DNA from: Candidatus Solincola tengchongensis
Lineage (GTDB): Bacteria; Actinomycetota; Geothermincolia; Geothermincolales; RBG-13-55-18
Length of the DNA: 5,857 bases
Direction of reading: 5' to 3'
NCBI GenBank assembly: GCA_015711895.1
Contig: JACVJH010000105.1
Span: 1 to 5,857 of the forward strand
Shown here: positions 1-5,576 of the stretch, one piece after another
How positions within the stretch are numbered: the first letter of the stretch is position 1
How the letters are laid out: the number at the start of each line of letters is the position of its first letter
Translations under genes and position numbers: made by a program
The notes under the pieces: model-generated
The model's database searches: none
The model's input: the letters and a program-made list of their open reading frames with translations, nothing else
Told to the model about the DNA's origin: nothing

Positions 1-149
1 GAGGAAGCGGCGACGTGATTGACTGGGATGGACAACGACCGCCGGCTGTTTCCTTCTTTTCCCCGGGGTCGGGTTGATAAGCCGCGAGGCTTTCATGTTA
101 AATGGGAAGTGAAGCCGAGGAGTGCGGGACGGTCCGGGAAGGAGGTAGA

Positions 150-524
150 GTGGAGGAAAAGGGGACTGTCTTTTTCCAGACCCGGGTGAAGGAAGAGCGG
201 GGAATACCGGTGGTGGAGCTGGAGGGCGAGGTGGACCTCTCCACCTCCCCGCAGTTTAAGGAAACTGTCTACCGTTTGATAGACTCCGGCAAGCGGGACA
301 TCATACTGGACCTCGACGGCCTGGACTTCATGGACTCCACCGGACTGGGCGTTCTGGTGGCGGTCCTCAAGAGGACCAGCATGGAGGGCGGGCGCATCCG
401 CTTGGTATGCAGCAAGCGGAGCATCATGAAGGTCTTTTCCATAACCGGTCTGGACAAAGTGTTCCCGATTTACGATAATCTGCAGCGGTGTATGGACGAC
501 CGGGCCTGCGGGCCGCAGGGATGA
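150..524 (+). CDS. STAS-domain anti-sigma factor antagonist (SpoIIAA/RsbV type)
   Basis: A small cytoplasmic protein of 124 residues made of one STAS domain. Proteins of this family bind and sequester an anti-sigma kinase when unphosphorylated, which frees the sigma factor; phosphorylation of a conserved serine switches them off. The motif M-D-S-T-G-L-G-V-L is present, with the phosphoacceptor serine at residue 63 counted from the chosen start. It is preceded by the typical strand ending in LDLDGLDF. The start V-E-L-E-G-E-V-D-L-S-T is the classic first strand and helix of the fold. I chose the GTG at 150 because AAGGAGGT lies at 139-146, just upstream; an in-frame ATG at 102 would add 16 residues but has no ribosome binding site. 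The length fits the family. No anti-sigma kinase (RsbW/SpoIIAB) follows, so this is an orphan within the window, and its partner sigma factor cannot be named. Confidence 0.93.
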   Translation: MEEKGTVFFQTRVKEERGIPVVELEGEVDLSTSPQFKETVYRLIDSGKRDIILDLDGLDFMDSTGLGVLVAVLKRTSMEGGRIRLVCSKRSIMKVFSITGLDKVFPIYDNLQRCMDDRACGPQG

Positions 525-554
525 GGCCATGAGTTTGCGGAGCGGAGGATAAGT

Positions 555-617
555 ATGCAGACCCTGCGGCAGGGAGCGAAGGCGGAGCAAGTGAAGCCGA
601 TTGGCTTTAAAGGTTAA
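555..617 (+). CDS. possible 20-residue small ORF
   Basis: An ATG at 555 opens 20 codons ending with TAA at 615-617. GGAGG at 544-548 lies six bases upstream, which is ideal spacing. The predicted peptide begins MQTLRQGAKAEQ, is basic, and has no hydrophobic segment. It sits between the STAS gene and tRNA-Tyr, 11 bases before the mature tRNA. I recognise no family. It may be a real leader-type peptide, a remnant of a lost gene, or chance: GGAGG is frequent in this GC-rich DNA. Only the start signal supports it. Confidence 0.2.
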   Translation: MQTLRQGAKAEQVKPIGFKG

Positions 618-628
618 CGGTTTGACAC

Positions 629-713
629 GGGGGAGTACCCGAGTGGCCAAAGGGGACGGACTGTAAATCCGTTGGCGCAGCCTTCGGTGGTTCGAATCCA
701 CCCTCCCCCACCA
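629..713 (+). tRNA. tRNA-Tyr (anticodon GUA)
   Basis: A complete class II tRNA. The acceptor stem GGGGGAG (629-635) pairs with CTCCCCC (703-709), followed by discriminator A710 and an encoded CCA (711-713). The D stem is CCC/GGG with GG in its loop. The anticodon stem ACGGA/TCCGT (656-660, 668-672) encloses loop CTGTAAA with anticodon GTA at 663-665. The long variable arm (about 673-685) contains a GGC/GCC stem. The T arm GGTGG-TTCGAAT-CCACC covers 686-702. A GTA anticodon together with a long variable arm is diagnostic of bacterial tRNA-Tyr. No clear promoter lies directly upstream, so it may be co-transcribed with the upstream region or use a promoter I cannot recognise. Confidence 0.97.
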
Positions 714-721
714 GGATAAAA

Positions 722-755
722 GGGCAGGCCGGGGGCTGCGGCCGAAGGCCTGCTC
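722..755 (+). terminator. hairpin after tRNA-Tyr, possible terminator
   Basis: GGGCAGGCC (722-730) can pair with GGCCTGCTC (747-755), giving a nine-pair stem with one G-T pair. The 16-base loop can itself form GGCC/GGCC pairing. The sequence that follows, GATGTTTTGTGT, has only a short T run (760-763). The position nine bases after the tRNA CCA end suggests transcription termination or 3' processing. The weak T tract keeps confidence moderate. Confidence 0.45.
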
Positions 756-893
756 GATGTTTTGTGTATCACAAGGGCTTCATGCGTAAAAGCACAAGGG
801 CCGGTTTGAGAGAAACATGCGGATTTCCGCGCTTTGATGGCATCATACCGAGTTTACGAGCAGAGATTTTCCCGCCCGAGCATACAGGCGTTA

Positions 894-1772
894 TTATTTC
901 CCGGTCGGCCTCAGGCCGTTCATCAGGAGGTCCACGATGAAGGCGACCGCCTTCCCCGAGTCGTAGCGGTCGTCGAAACTCAGAAAGATGGCCGTGAACT
1001 CCACTATTCCCATGACCGCGCGGGCCAGGAGCTCCGGATCCAGGTCCCTTATGATCCCCCGTCTGGCGGCGTTGCGCAGCTCGCGGACGATGGGCTCGGC
1101 GATGCGTTTATGTAGGGCGATGTACTTGTGGCGGGCGTCGGGGTTCTCGGTCACCATCATGCCCCGCAGCTGGTTGATGATCACCGAGAAAGTGGAATAA
1201 TTGTCCAGATAAAAACGCGCCGTACGGATGGCTTTACGAAAGGGATCGCTGTCCTGCGAGGCCGTTTCCTCTACAGCCTCGACGACGTTTTGTATCAGCG
1301 CATCGACGGCATCCATGAACAGTTCCTTCTTGTCCCTGTAGTAGAGGTAAAAAGTCCCCACCGAAATACCGGCGCGGGAGGTGATGTCCTGGATCTTGGT
1401 CCCCCCGTAGCCCTTCCGGACGAAGAGCTCCAGGGCGGCTTTCCTGATCTCTTGCCGCCTCTTTTCTTTCGCCTCCAACCCTGAACCTTCTTCCTTGCTC
1501 CCCGCTTTTGCCTCCTCCCTCTCCTCGCTCGCCGGACCGCGCTCCTCCAGCAGGCGCTTTAGGTATGAGTGGGGCAGGCGCAGCCCTCCCTTGATCTCCT
1601 GGATGGTTCTCAGGCCTTCAAGGTGAGCCTCGTCGTAATATGCGGACGTCTTTCCCGTCTTTACCGGAGGCGGGAGAAGACCGTGCCTTATGTACTGGTG
1701 GATGGTATGTCGAGGTACGCCGGAAAGCCTTTCCAGGTCGCTCATCCTCAGGACCTTGGCATCCGTTTTCAT
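894..1772 (-). CDS. MerR-TetR fusion transcriptional regulator
   Basis: A cytoplasmic DNA-binding protein of 292 residues with two different helix-turn-helix domains. Residues 7-60 form a MerR-type winged helix: MSDLERLSGVPRHTIHQYIRHGLL, then a K/T/G-rich wing and AYYDEAHLEGLRTI, closely matching the MerR pattern in which the second helix leads into a G-L-L-P turn. Residues about 76-107 are a strongly charged Glu/Lys/Arg linker. Residues about 104-152 are a complete TetR N-terminal domain (IRKAALELFVRKGYGGTKIQ, then ITSRAGISVGTFYLYYRDKKELF). Residues 153-292 are a helical domain of the kind that holds the ligand pocket and dimer interface in TetR proteins. I chose the ATG at 1772-1770 because GAGGTGG lies just upstream; an in-frame GTG at 1781 would add three residues with a poor ribosome binding site. 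The gene diverges from the hydrolase cluster and probably represses it and itself, but ligand and targets are not shown. No convincing terminator follows the stop. Confidence 0.93.
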   Translation of the reverse strand: MKTDAKVLRMSDLERLSGVPRHTIHQYIRHGLLPPPVKTGKTSAYYDEAHLEGLRTIQEIKGGLRLPHSYLKRLLEERGPASEEREEAKAGSKEEGSGLEAKEKRRQEIRKAALELFVRKGYGGTKIQDITSRAGISVGTFYLYYRDKKELFMDAVDALIQNVVEAVEETASQDSDPFRKAIRTARFYLDNYSTFSVIINQLRGMMVTENPDARHKYIALHKRIAEPIVRELRNAARRGIIRDLDPELLARAVMGIVEFTAIFLSFDDRYDSGKAVAFIVDLLMNGLRPTGK

Positions 1773-1903
1773 AAGTGCCACCTCGCTCGTCTTGTCGGAT
1801 ATGAATTATGGTTAAAAAATCAACAATATTAATAGTGACAGAGCAATAACAACATATGAAGTCGCGGAAGCGCAAGAACGGAGGAGATTAATCGCAGATC
1901 CCA

Positions 1904-1922
1904 TGAATAATATTCACTGAAT
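1904..1922. promoter_or_regulatory. TGAAT-type dyad, possible regulator-binding site 1
   Basis: The sequence TGAATAATATTCACTGAAT contains two overlapping perfect odd-length palindromes: TGAATAATATTCA (1904-1916) and ATTCACTGAAT (1912-1922). It strongly resembles the second site at 1994-2011: TGAATAATA-TTCACTGA against TGAATGATACTTCACTCA. It lies upstream of the rightward promoter and about 130 bases upstream of the regulator start. Binding by the divergent TetR-type regulator is inference from position and symmetry. Confidence 0.4.
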
Positions 1923-1948
1923 CGTTTTCGGTTTTCCTTACTCGTTCC

Positions 1949-1978
1949 TTGACATAATCCGCCCGTTGTTTTTATATG
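1949..1978 (+). promoter_or_regulatory. rightward sigma-70-like promoter
   Basis: A perfect -35 hexamer TTGACA (1949-1954) is followed 18 bases later by TATATG (1973-1978), or 20 bases later by TATGTT (1975-1980), as the -10 element; neither -10 is perfect. Transcription would begin near 1984-1987, just before the dyad at 1994-2011, and would read a leader of nearly 400 bases into the hydrolase cluster. A longer-than-usual spacer is typical of MerR-activated promoters, which is suggestive given the MerR domain of the divergent regulator, but no dyad is visible within the spacer. Confidence 0.5.
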
Positions 1979-1993
1979 TTTTCGTTTGATAAA

Positions 1994-2011
1994 TGAATGA
2001 TACTTCACTCA
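1994..2011. promoter_or_regulatory. imperfect palindrome resembling a FadR-type operator (site 2)
   Basis: TGAATGA-TACT-TCACTCA has half-sites that match as inverted repeats at six of seven positions, and the symmetry extends outward to 1991-2014 (eight of ten positions per arm). On the reverse strand it reads TGAGTGAAGTATCATTCA. As I recall, the Bacillus FadR operator, bound by a TetR-family repressor of fatty-acid degradation genes, is TGAATGA-MTAN-TCATTCA, which this site approaches closely. It lies just downstream of the predicted transcription start, a position suited to repression. The size and symmetry fit a TetR dimer site. Confidence 0.5.
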
Positions 2012-2381
2012 ATTAAATATGGGTACCCGTTTCCTTCCCGGCCCGGGGTCGAGGTGGGATCGACGCGAGTGGGGCGGAAGCGGAAGAGCCGGCGATTTCG
2101 GTTATCGGGAGCCGGGTCACGCGGGCGACGGTGCGCGGTTTATCCCGGCGATCATAGGGGCAGGCACTCACGGGCGGGCGATGCCTCAATCAATAGAAGG
2201 GCCGCGCGAGGACATGAGAGTCAAAGGGGGGCCTACGGTTGGTGCTGCTTATGGCATGTCCCCAATCGAGAAGGCGGGGGAGTGGAACAAGAAGGCGGAG
2301 GCGGGGAACCCGGTCTTGAGTCTCTCGGTTGAGGGATGTGGCTGGACCCGGGTCGTTTTCCGGAGGGAAAGGAGGTCGTGA

Positions 2382-3407
2382 TTGAAATCCAGGACATTCG
2401 CGGCGACGGGAACGGTGTTGGGGATCGGTGCCTGGGCGGCTTACAGCTACCGGATGATGAATAAGCCGGTTCCCACGGAGGACGAGGCCAGGGCCTACGC
2501 CCGTTCCCTCATGGAAAGGGTGGGGCTGGGGGATCTTTACGGGACGTGGGAGGAGGAATGGCTTGACCTGGGAGACCGCAGGCTGGCCCTCTATCACTTC
2601 AAGAGCGATCCCGGAGACCCCGTCATGGTCTTCGTACCCGGGACCAGCGTATACGCCCTCCTATACGTGGAGTTCATGTACAAACTCAGCCGGCGAGGCT
2701 TCAACGTGGTGGGGTTCGACCCCCGCGGCCACGGCATGAGCAGCGGAAAACGGGGCGTGTACACCCTGGGGCAACTGGTGGAGGACGCCCGGGCGGTCAT
2801 CGCCCATGCCGCAACCAGTTATAACCCCAACGTTGCCGTCTCCGGTTCCAGCCAGGGAGGCATGGTCGCCTTTTACTGTGCGGCGGCCGAGCCCCGCCTG
2901 AAGGCCGCCGTGTGCCACAACGTCATCGCTCCCGACGAGCCGGACAACGAGCGCATGACCCGGTGGCCCGCCCTCTTCCGTCCGCTGTTGGCCCTGTCCC
3001 GCGTTTCGCCGGTGCAGGCCGCGCTGCGCACGCCGCTGGGCAGTCTCATGACCCCGGTGAGGGCTTACCTGAACCTCAAGGAGGAACCCTGCCGGATTTT
3101 CCCGGACGTCATGAGGTTCCTGAAGGAGGACCCCCTGGTGGTGAACGCCGTGAGCCTCTCTGCCCTGGCCTCGCTCGGGACCACGCCGCTGGCGGTGAGG
3201 GTGGAGGAGATCAAAACGCCGGTCATGGTCGTCCATTCCGGGAAGGACAACATCTTCCCCGAGGATTACGTGCGACGCGTTTACGACCGCCTCAACTGCG
3301 AAAAGGAGTTCCTCTATCTACCGGACCGTCCCCACTTGGTGGTGATCGACTACGTGGAGGAGATCGTGCCGCCCATCGCGGAGTGGCTAAAGGGTGTCAT
3401 GGGTTGA
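2382..3407 (+). CDS. alpha/beta hydrolase, lysophospholipase/S33-like, possibly membrane-anchored
   Basis: A serine hydrolase of 341 residues. The TTG start at 2382 is chosen because AAAGGAGGT (2368-2376) lies at good spacing and no competing ATG has such a site. Residues 5-23 form a mildly hydrophobic stretch after basic K2 and R4, which could be an uncleaved membrane anchor; there is no lipobox. The catalytic fold begins near residue 80 with VMVFVPGTS. The strand and turn VVGFDPRGHGMSSGKRG is typical of monoacylglycerol lipase/lysophospholipase-like enzymes (Hydrolase_4). The nucleophile elbow G-S-S-Q-G places the serine at residue 157. The likely acid is D289 in SGKDNIFPEDY and the likely base is H318 in DRPHLVV, so the triad looks complete. 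It probably hydrolyses carboxylic esters or acyl lipids; the substrate is unknown. It is the first gene after the putative promoter and operator. Confidence 0.88.
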   Translation: MKSRTFAATGTVLGIGAWAAYSYRMMNKPVPTEDEARAYARSLMERVGLGDLYGTWEEEWLDLGDRRLALYHFKSDPGDPVMVFVPGTSVYALLYVEFMYKLSRRGFNVVGFDPRGHGMSSGKRGVYTLGQLVEDARAVIAHAATSYNPNVAVSGSSQGGMVAFYCAAAEPRLKAAVCHNVIAPDEPDNERMTRWPALFRPLLALSRVSPVQAALRTPLGSLMTPVRAYLNLKEEPCRIFPDVMRFLKEDPLVVNAVSLSALASLGTTPLAVRVEEIKTPVMVVHSGKDNIFPEDYVRRVYDRLNCEKEFLYLPDRPHLVVIDYVEEIVPPIAEWLKGVMG

Positions 3408-3426
3408 GAGGCCATGGGCGAAAGGC

Positions 3427-3450
3427 GCCGGGGCAGTTGTCCGTCCCGGC
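3427..3450 (+). promoter_or_regulatory. intercistronic GC-rich hairpin
   Basis: GCCGGGGC (3427-3434) pairs with GTCCCGGC (3443-3450) as an eight-pair stem with one G-T pair and an eight-base loop, 20 bases after the first hydrolase stop. A second inverted repeat follows: GGGAGGGC (3453-3460) with GCCCTCCC (3492-3499), perfect over eight bases with a 31-base loop. No T tract follows either, so this is not a classical terminator. It may adjust relative expression or mRNA stability between the two hydrolase genes. Confidence 0.35.
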
Positions 3451-3533
3451 AAGGGAGGGCGGATGATTCAAGATGCGGTAACAAGGCACAAGCCCTCCCG
3501 TATAGGTGCCATGTTCTGGAGAAGGAGGCGAGC

Positions 3534-4691
3534 ATGATCTTGAAGGACCTCTTCACCACCCTATGCCTGGTCTCGGGGCAGACGGAGAGGGCGGCCAACC
3601 GCCTGGGGGTGCGCCCCTTCCTGCCCCAGCTATTCCGGCTGCGCTACGCAAACATGGGGGGCCTCGACCCCGATGTCTTCGCCGCCCAGCTGGAGGGCCT
3701 GAGGTCCTTCCGCGAACAGGCGTGGTGCGCTTACTGGAACGACATCGCCGCCGGGTACGAGGAGGAGGCCGAGGGACTTCTCGGCAAGGACGAGGCGGCG
3801 GAGCGGGAGCGGGGAAAGGATGCCCTTATCAAGGCGGTCACCTACTACACGGTGAGCGCCTTTCCGGGCACCACCCCCTTGAGGATGGAGGCCTACCACA
3901 AAGCGCGCGAGCTCTCCGAGCGGCTGGCCGCGCTCCTCGACGACCGCCTGGAGAAGGTGACCCTGGAAGTGGGAGGGGAGGAGGTCACCGGGTACCAGCG
4001 CTTCCCGGAGGGCGAGGATCGCGTCCCCATGGTCATCGTCACCAACGGCCTGGAGGGTACGGTCCAGGAGCTGGCCCTCCCCCTACTCAGGTACCGGGAT
4101 GCCCGCATGGGGGTGTTCCTCATGGAGATGCCCGGCACCTATTCCTACCGGAACCCCATGTCCCCGGGGTCCGAGGCCGTCTATCACGGGGTGATAGAGC
4201 ACTTCGCTTCCCATCCCCGCGTGGACGCCGGGCGCATGGCCATGGTGGGGACCAGCTTCGGCGGATACTGGGCGGCCAGGATGGCGGCGAGGAGCCCGCG
4301 CCTGAGCTGCGCGGTGGCCTGCGGGGCGCCCGTGCATCACGCCTTCGGCCCCGGCAACGCCCTGGGGACCCCGGAGATAATCGTCTCCGTGCTCTTCAAG
4401 GTCACCGGGGCGCGGAACGTGTCCGAGATGGCCTCCCGCTTGCGGGAGCTCTCCCTGGTGAAGGAGGACCTCTGCCGCAAGATCGAGATACCCCTTCTGG
4501 TCATCAACGGGGAGAAGGACACCCTTCTGGGGACCAGGGACTCCGTGCTCCTGTCCATGAGGGCCAGGAGGGGCTTCCTGAAGCTCTACGAGGGTGACGA
4601 CCACTGCGCCATGGGCCATTACCGGGAATGGCTGGACCTGACATTCGAGTGGCTGCAGGAACAGCTTGCGGCGGCGGGAACGCCGGCTTGA
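3534..4691 (+). CDS. alpha/beta hydrolase, FrsA/DHPON-hydrolase-like
   Basis: A predicted cytoplasmic serine hydrolase of 385 residues with no signal peptide. The ATG at 3534 is preceded by AAGGAGG (3522-3528) at five bases; an in-frame ATG at 3414 would add 40 unlikely Arg/Cys-rich residues without a proper ribosome binding site. Residues 1 to about 135 are helical (CAYWNDIAAGYEEEAEGLL, then ALIKAVTYYTVSAFPGTTPLRMEAYHKA), the arrangement of the FrsA/DUF1100 and 2,6-dihydroxypseudooxynicotine hydrolase group, where this part covers the active site. The catalytic half has strand VPMVIVTNGLEGT, the elbow V-G-T-S-F-G-G with serine 241, a likely acid D329 in INGEKDTLLG, and a likely base H357 in EGDDHCAMGHY. 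Some members cleave carbon-carbon bonds rather than esters, so the reaction is open. The gene is 126 bases after the first hydrolase gene and 15 bases before the next gene, consistent with one operon. Confidence 0.88.
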   Translation: MILKDLFTTLCLVSGQTERAANRLGVRPFLPQLFRLRYANMGGLDPDVFAAQLEGLRSFREQAWCAYWNDIAAGYEEEAEGLLGKDEAAERERGKDALIKAVTYYTVSAFPGTTPLRMEAYHKARELSERLAALLDDRLEKVTLEVGGEEVTGYQRFPEGEDRVPMVIVTNGLEGTVQELALPLLRYRDARMGVFLMEMPGTYSYRNPMSPGSEAVYHGVIEHFASHPRVDAGRMAMVGTSFGGYWAARMAARSPRLSCAVACGAPVHHAFGPGNALGTPEIIVSVLFKVTGARNVSEMASRLRELSLVKEDLCRKIEIPLLVINGEKDTLLGTRDSVLLSMRARRGFLKLYEGDDHCAMGHYREWLDLTFEWLQEQLAAAGTPA

Positions 4692-4706
4692 GAAGGGGTG
4701 GTGGTA

Positions 4707-5510
4707 ATGAAGGTCCGCTTTCTCAACTGCGGCCTCATGCATCCCCGCCTGGCCCCGCTCTTCGTCCCCCATCTGGACAGGGTCCCTTGCCTCTGCCTTC
4801 TCCTGGAGGAAGAGGACCGTCTGGTGCTGGTGGACACCGGTTTTGGGACCCGGGACGTGAGCGACCCGACCCGCTTGGGCAGGTTCGGGGCCTGGCTTCT
4901 TAACCCGCGTATGGATGTCCGCCTTACGGCCAGGGAACAGGTGAAGCGGCTCGGCTACGATCCGGATCGGGTGTGCGATATCGTCTGCACCCACCTGGAC
5001 CGCGACCACGCGGGTGGGCTTCCGGATTTTCCCAGCGCCAGCGTTCACGTGTTGCGGGAGGAGATGGAGGCGGCCCTCTCCCCGCGCAGTGCGCGGGAAA
5101 GGGAGAGATACCGCCCCTGTCACTTCGCCCACGGCCCGCATTGGGTGGCCTACGACGAGAGGGAGGGAGAGGAGTGGCGCGGGCTGATGCGCATCCCCCT
5201 GCGCGGCCTACCGGAAAGCCTCTTCCTGGTCCCCCTGCAGGGCCATACCTGCGGGCATTGCGGCGTTCTTGTGGAAACCGGAGAGGGATGGCTTCTGCAC
5301 TGCGGGGACGCCTATTACGTGATGGAAGAACTGAGGGAAGGAGGAAAGGCCCCCGTAGGGGTCGCGGGTTTCCGCGCCGTGGCCCATATGAGCCTTCCCC
5401 GGGCCTTGTCCCGCCTCGAGAGGCTCAGGGACTTGGTGGGCGACGTGACGCTGGTGGCCTCTCACGACCAGTTCGAGTACCGCAGCCGGTTCGGCCGTCC
5501 CCTAGATTAG
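4707..5510 (+). CDS. metallo-beta-lactamase-fold hydrolase (lactonase-like)
   Basis: A predicted cytoplasmic metal-dependent hydrolase of 267 residues. The ATG at 4707 is chosen because AAGGGGTGG lies five bases upstream; in-frame GTG codons at 4698 and 4701 overlap that site. Strand LVLVDTGFG (D43-G47) opens the fold. The metal motif is T-H-L-D-R-D-H-A-G-G with H96, D98, D100 and H101, so aspartate stands where the usual HxHxDH has its second histidine. Other ligands are present: H180 in GHTCGHCG, D201 in LLHCGDAYY, and H253 in ASHDQFEY. The overall pattern resembles MBL-fold proteins often annotated as N-acyl homoserine lactonase-like, but the substrate cannot be assigned; lactones, esters or thioesters are possible. 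It lies 15 bases after the second hydrolase and is probably translated from the same mRNA. Confidence 0.9.
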   Translation: MKVRFLNCGLMHPRLAPLFVPHLDRVPCLCLLLEEEDRLVLVDTGFGTRDVSDPTRLGRFGAWLLNPRMDVRLTAREQVKRLGYDPDRVCDIVCTHLDRDHAGGLPDFPSASVHVLREEMEAALSPRSARERERYRPCHFAHGPHWVAYDEREGEEWRGLMRIPLRGLPESLFLVPLQGHTCGHCGVLVETGEGWLLHCGDAYYVMEELREGGKAPVGVAGFRAVAHMSLPRALSRLERLRDLVGDVTLVASHDQFEYRSRFGRPLD

Positions 5511-5576
5511 GATGAGGCGGTGATCGATATGGGCGAAAGCCCCGTTCCCGAGGCGATTTCCGGATGAGGTGTAGGT

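Larger units (their letters stand above)
1773..2381. other. divergent intergenic control region with long GC-rich leader
   Basis: A 609-base stretch without a convincing gene. About 1795-2020 is AT-rich, in sharp contrast to the rest of the window, and holds the rightward promoter and the two dyads annotated separately. I could not pick a clear leftward promoter for the regulator from the AT-rich stretch at 1800-1860. About 2020-2381 is GC-rich and would be a leader of nearly 400 bases if transcription starts near 1984. It can form a hairpin in which CCGGC (2089-2093) pairs with GCCGG (2111-2115) and GAT pairs with ATC inside. It also carries a perfect 10-base palindrome GACCCGGGTC at 2345-2354, shortly before the next gene's ribosome binding site. 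Two overlapping open frames here lack ribosome binding sites and recognisable domains. I recognise no known riboswitch. Confidence 0.6.

Noticed and set aside
61..110. Riboswitch before the STAS gene (GNRA hairpin at 79-92)
   Set aside because: The hairpin has a GCGA loop, but the other conserved parts of c-di-GMP or other known riboswitches are not present.
93..701. Long minus-strand open frame of 202 codons
   Set aside because: It lies antisense to the STAS gene and across the tRNA-Tyr gene, its translation resembles no domain, and long antisense frames are expected in GC-rich DNA.
819..830. GCGGATTTCCGC hairpin as terminator of the minus-strand regulator
   Set aside because: The stem is only four to five pairs with a tiny loop and no T run on the minus-strand side.
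714..893. Integration remnant at the tRNA-Tyr 3' end
   Set aside because: tRNA genes are common attachment sites, but I found no second copy of the tRNA 3' end, no integrase and no transposon ends in the window. The nine-base repeat CACAAGGGC at 770-778 and 793-801 is too short to support it.
1997..2381. Two overlapping plus-strand frames (111 and 120 codons) in the leader
   Set aside because: Neither has a ribosome binding site, both translate to Arg/Gly-rich sequence without recognisable motifs, and they compete with each other. They are kept only as part of the leader question.
3506..4597. Plus-strand frame of 363 codons overlapping the second hydrolase
   Set aside because: The translation is Gly/Pro/Arg-rich low-complexity sequence, while the other frame has a full alpha/beta hydrolase with its triad and ribosome binding site.
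4083..5141. Minus-strand frame of 352 codons
   Set aside because: It is antisense to both the second hydrolase and the MBL-fold gene, with a His/Gly/Pro-rich translation and no domain; it is a codon-bias shadow.
5520..5567. Fifteen-codon ORF (GTG at 5520) between the MBL-fold and SRPBCC genes
   Set aside because: It has a GAGG only two bases before the start, is very short, and ends at the ribosome binding site of the next gene; chance is the simplest explanation.
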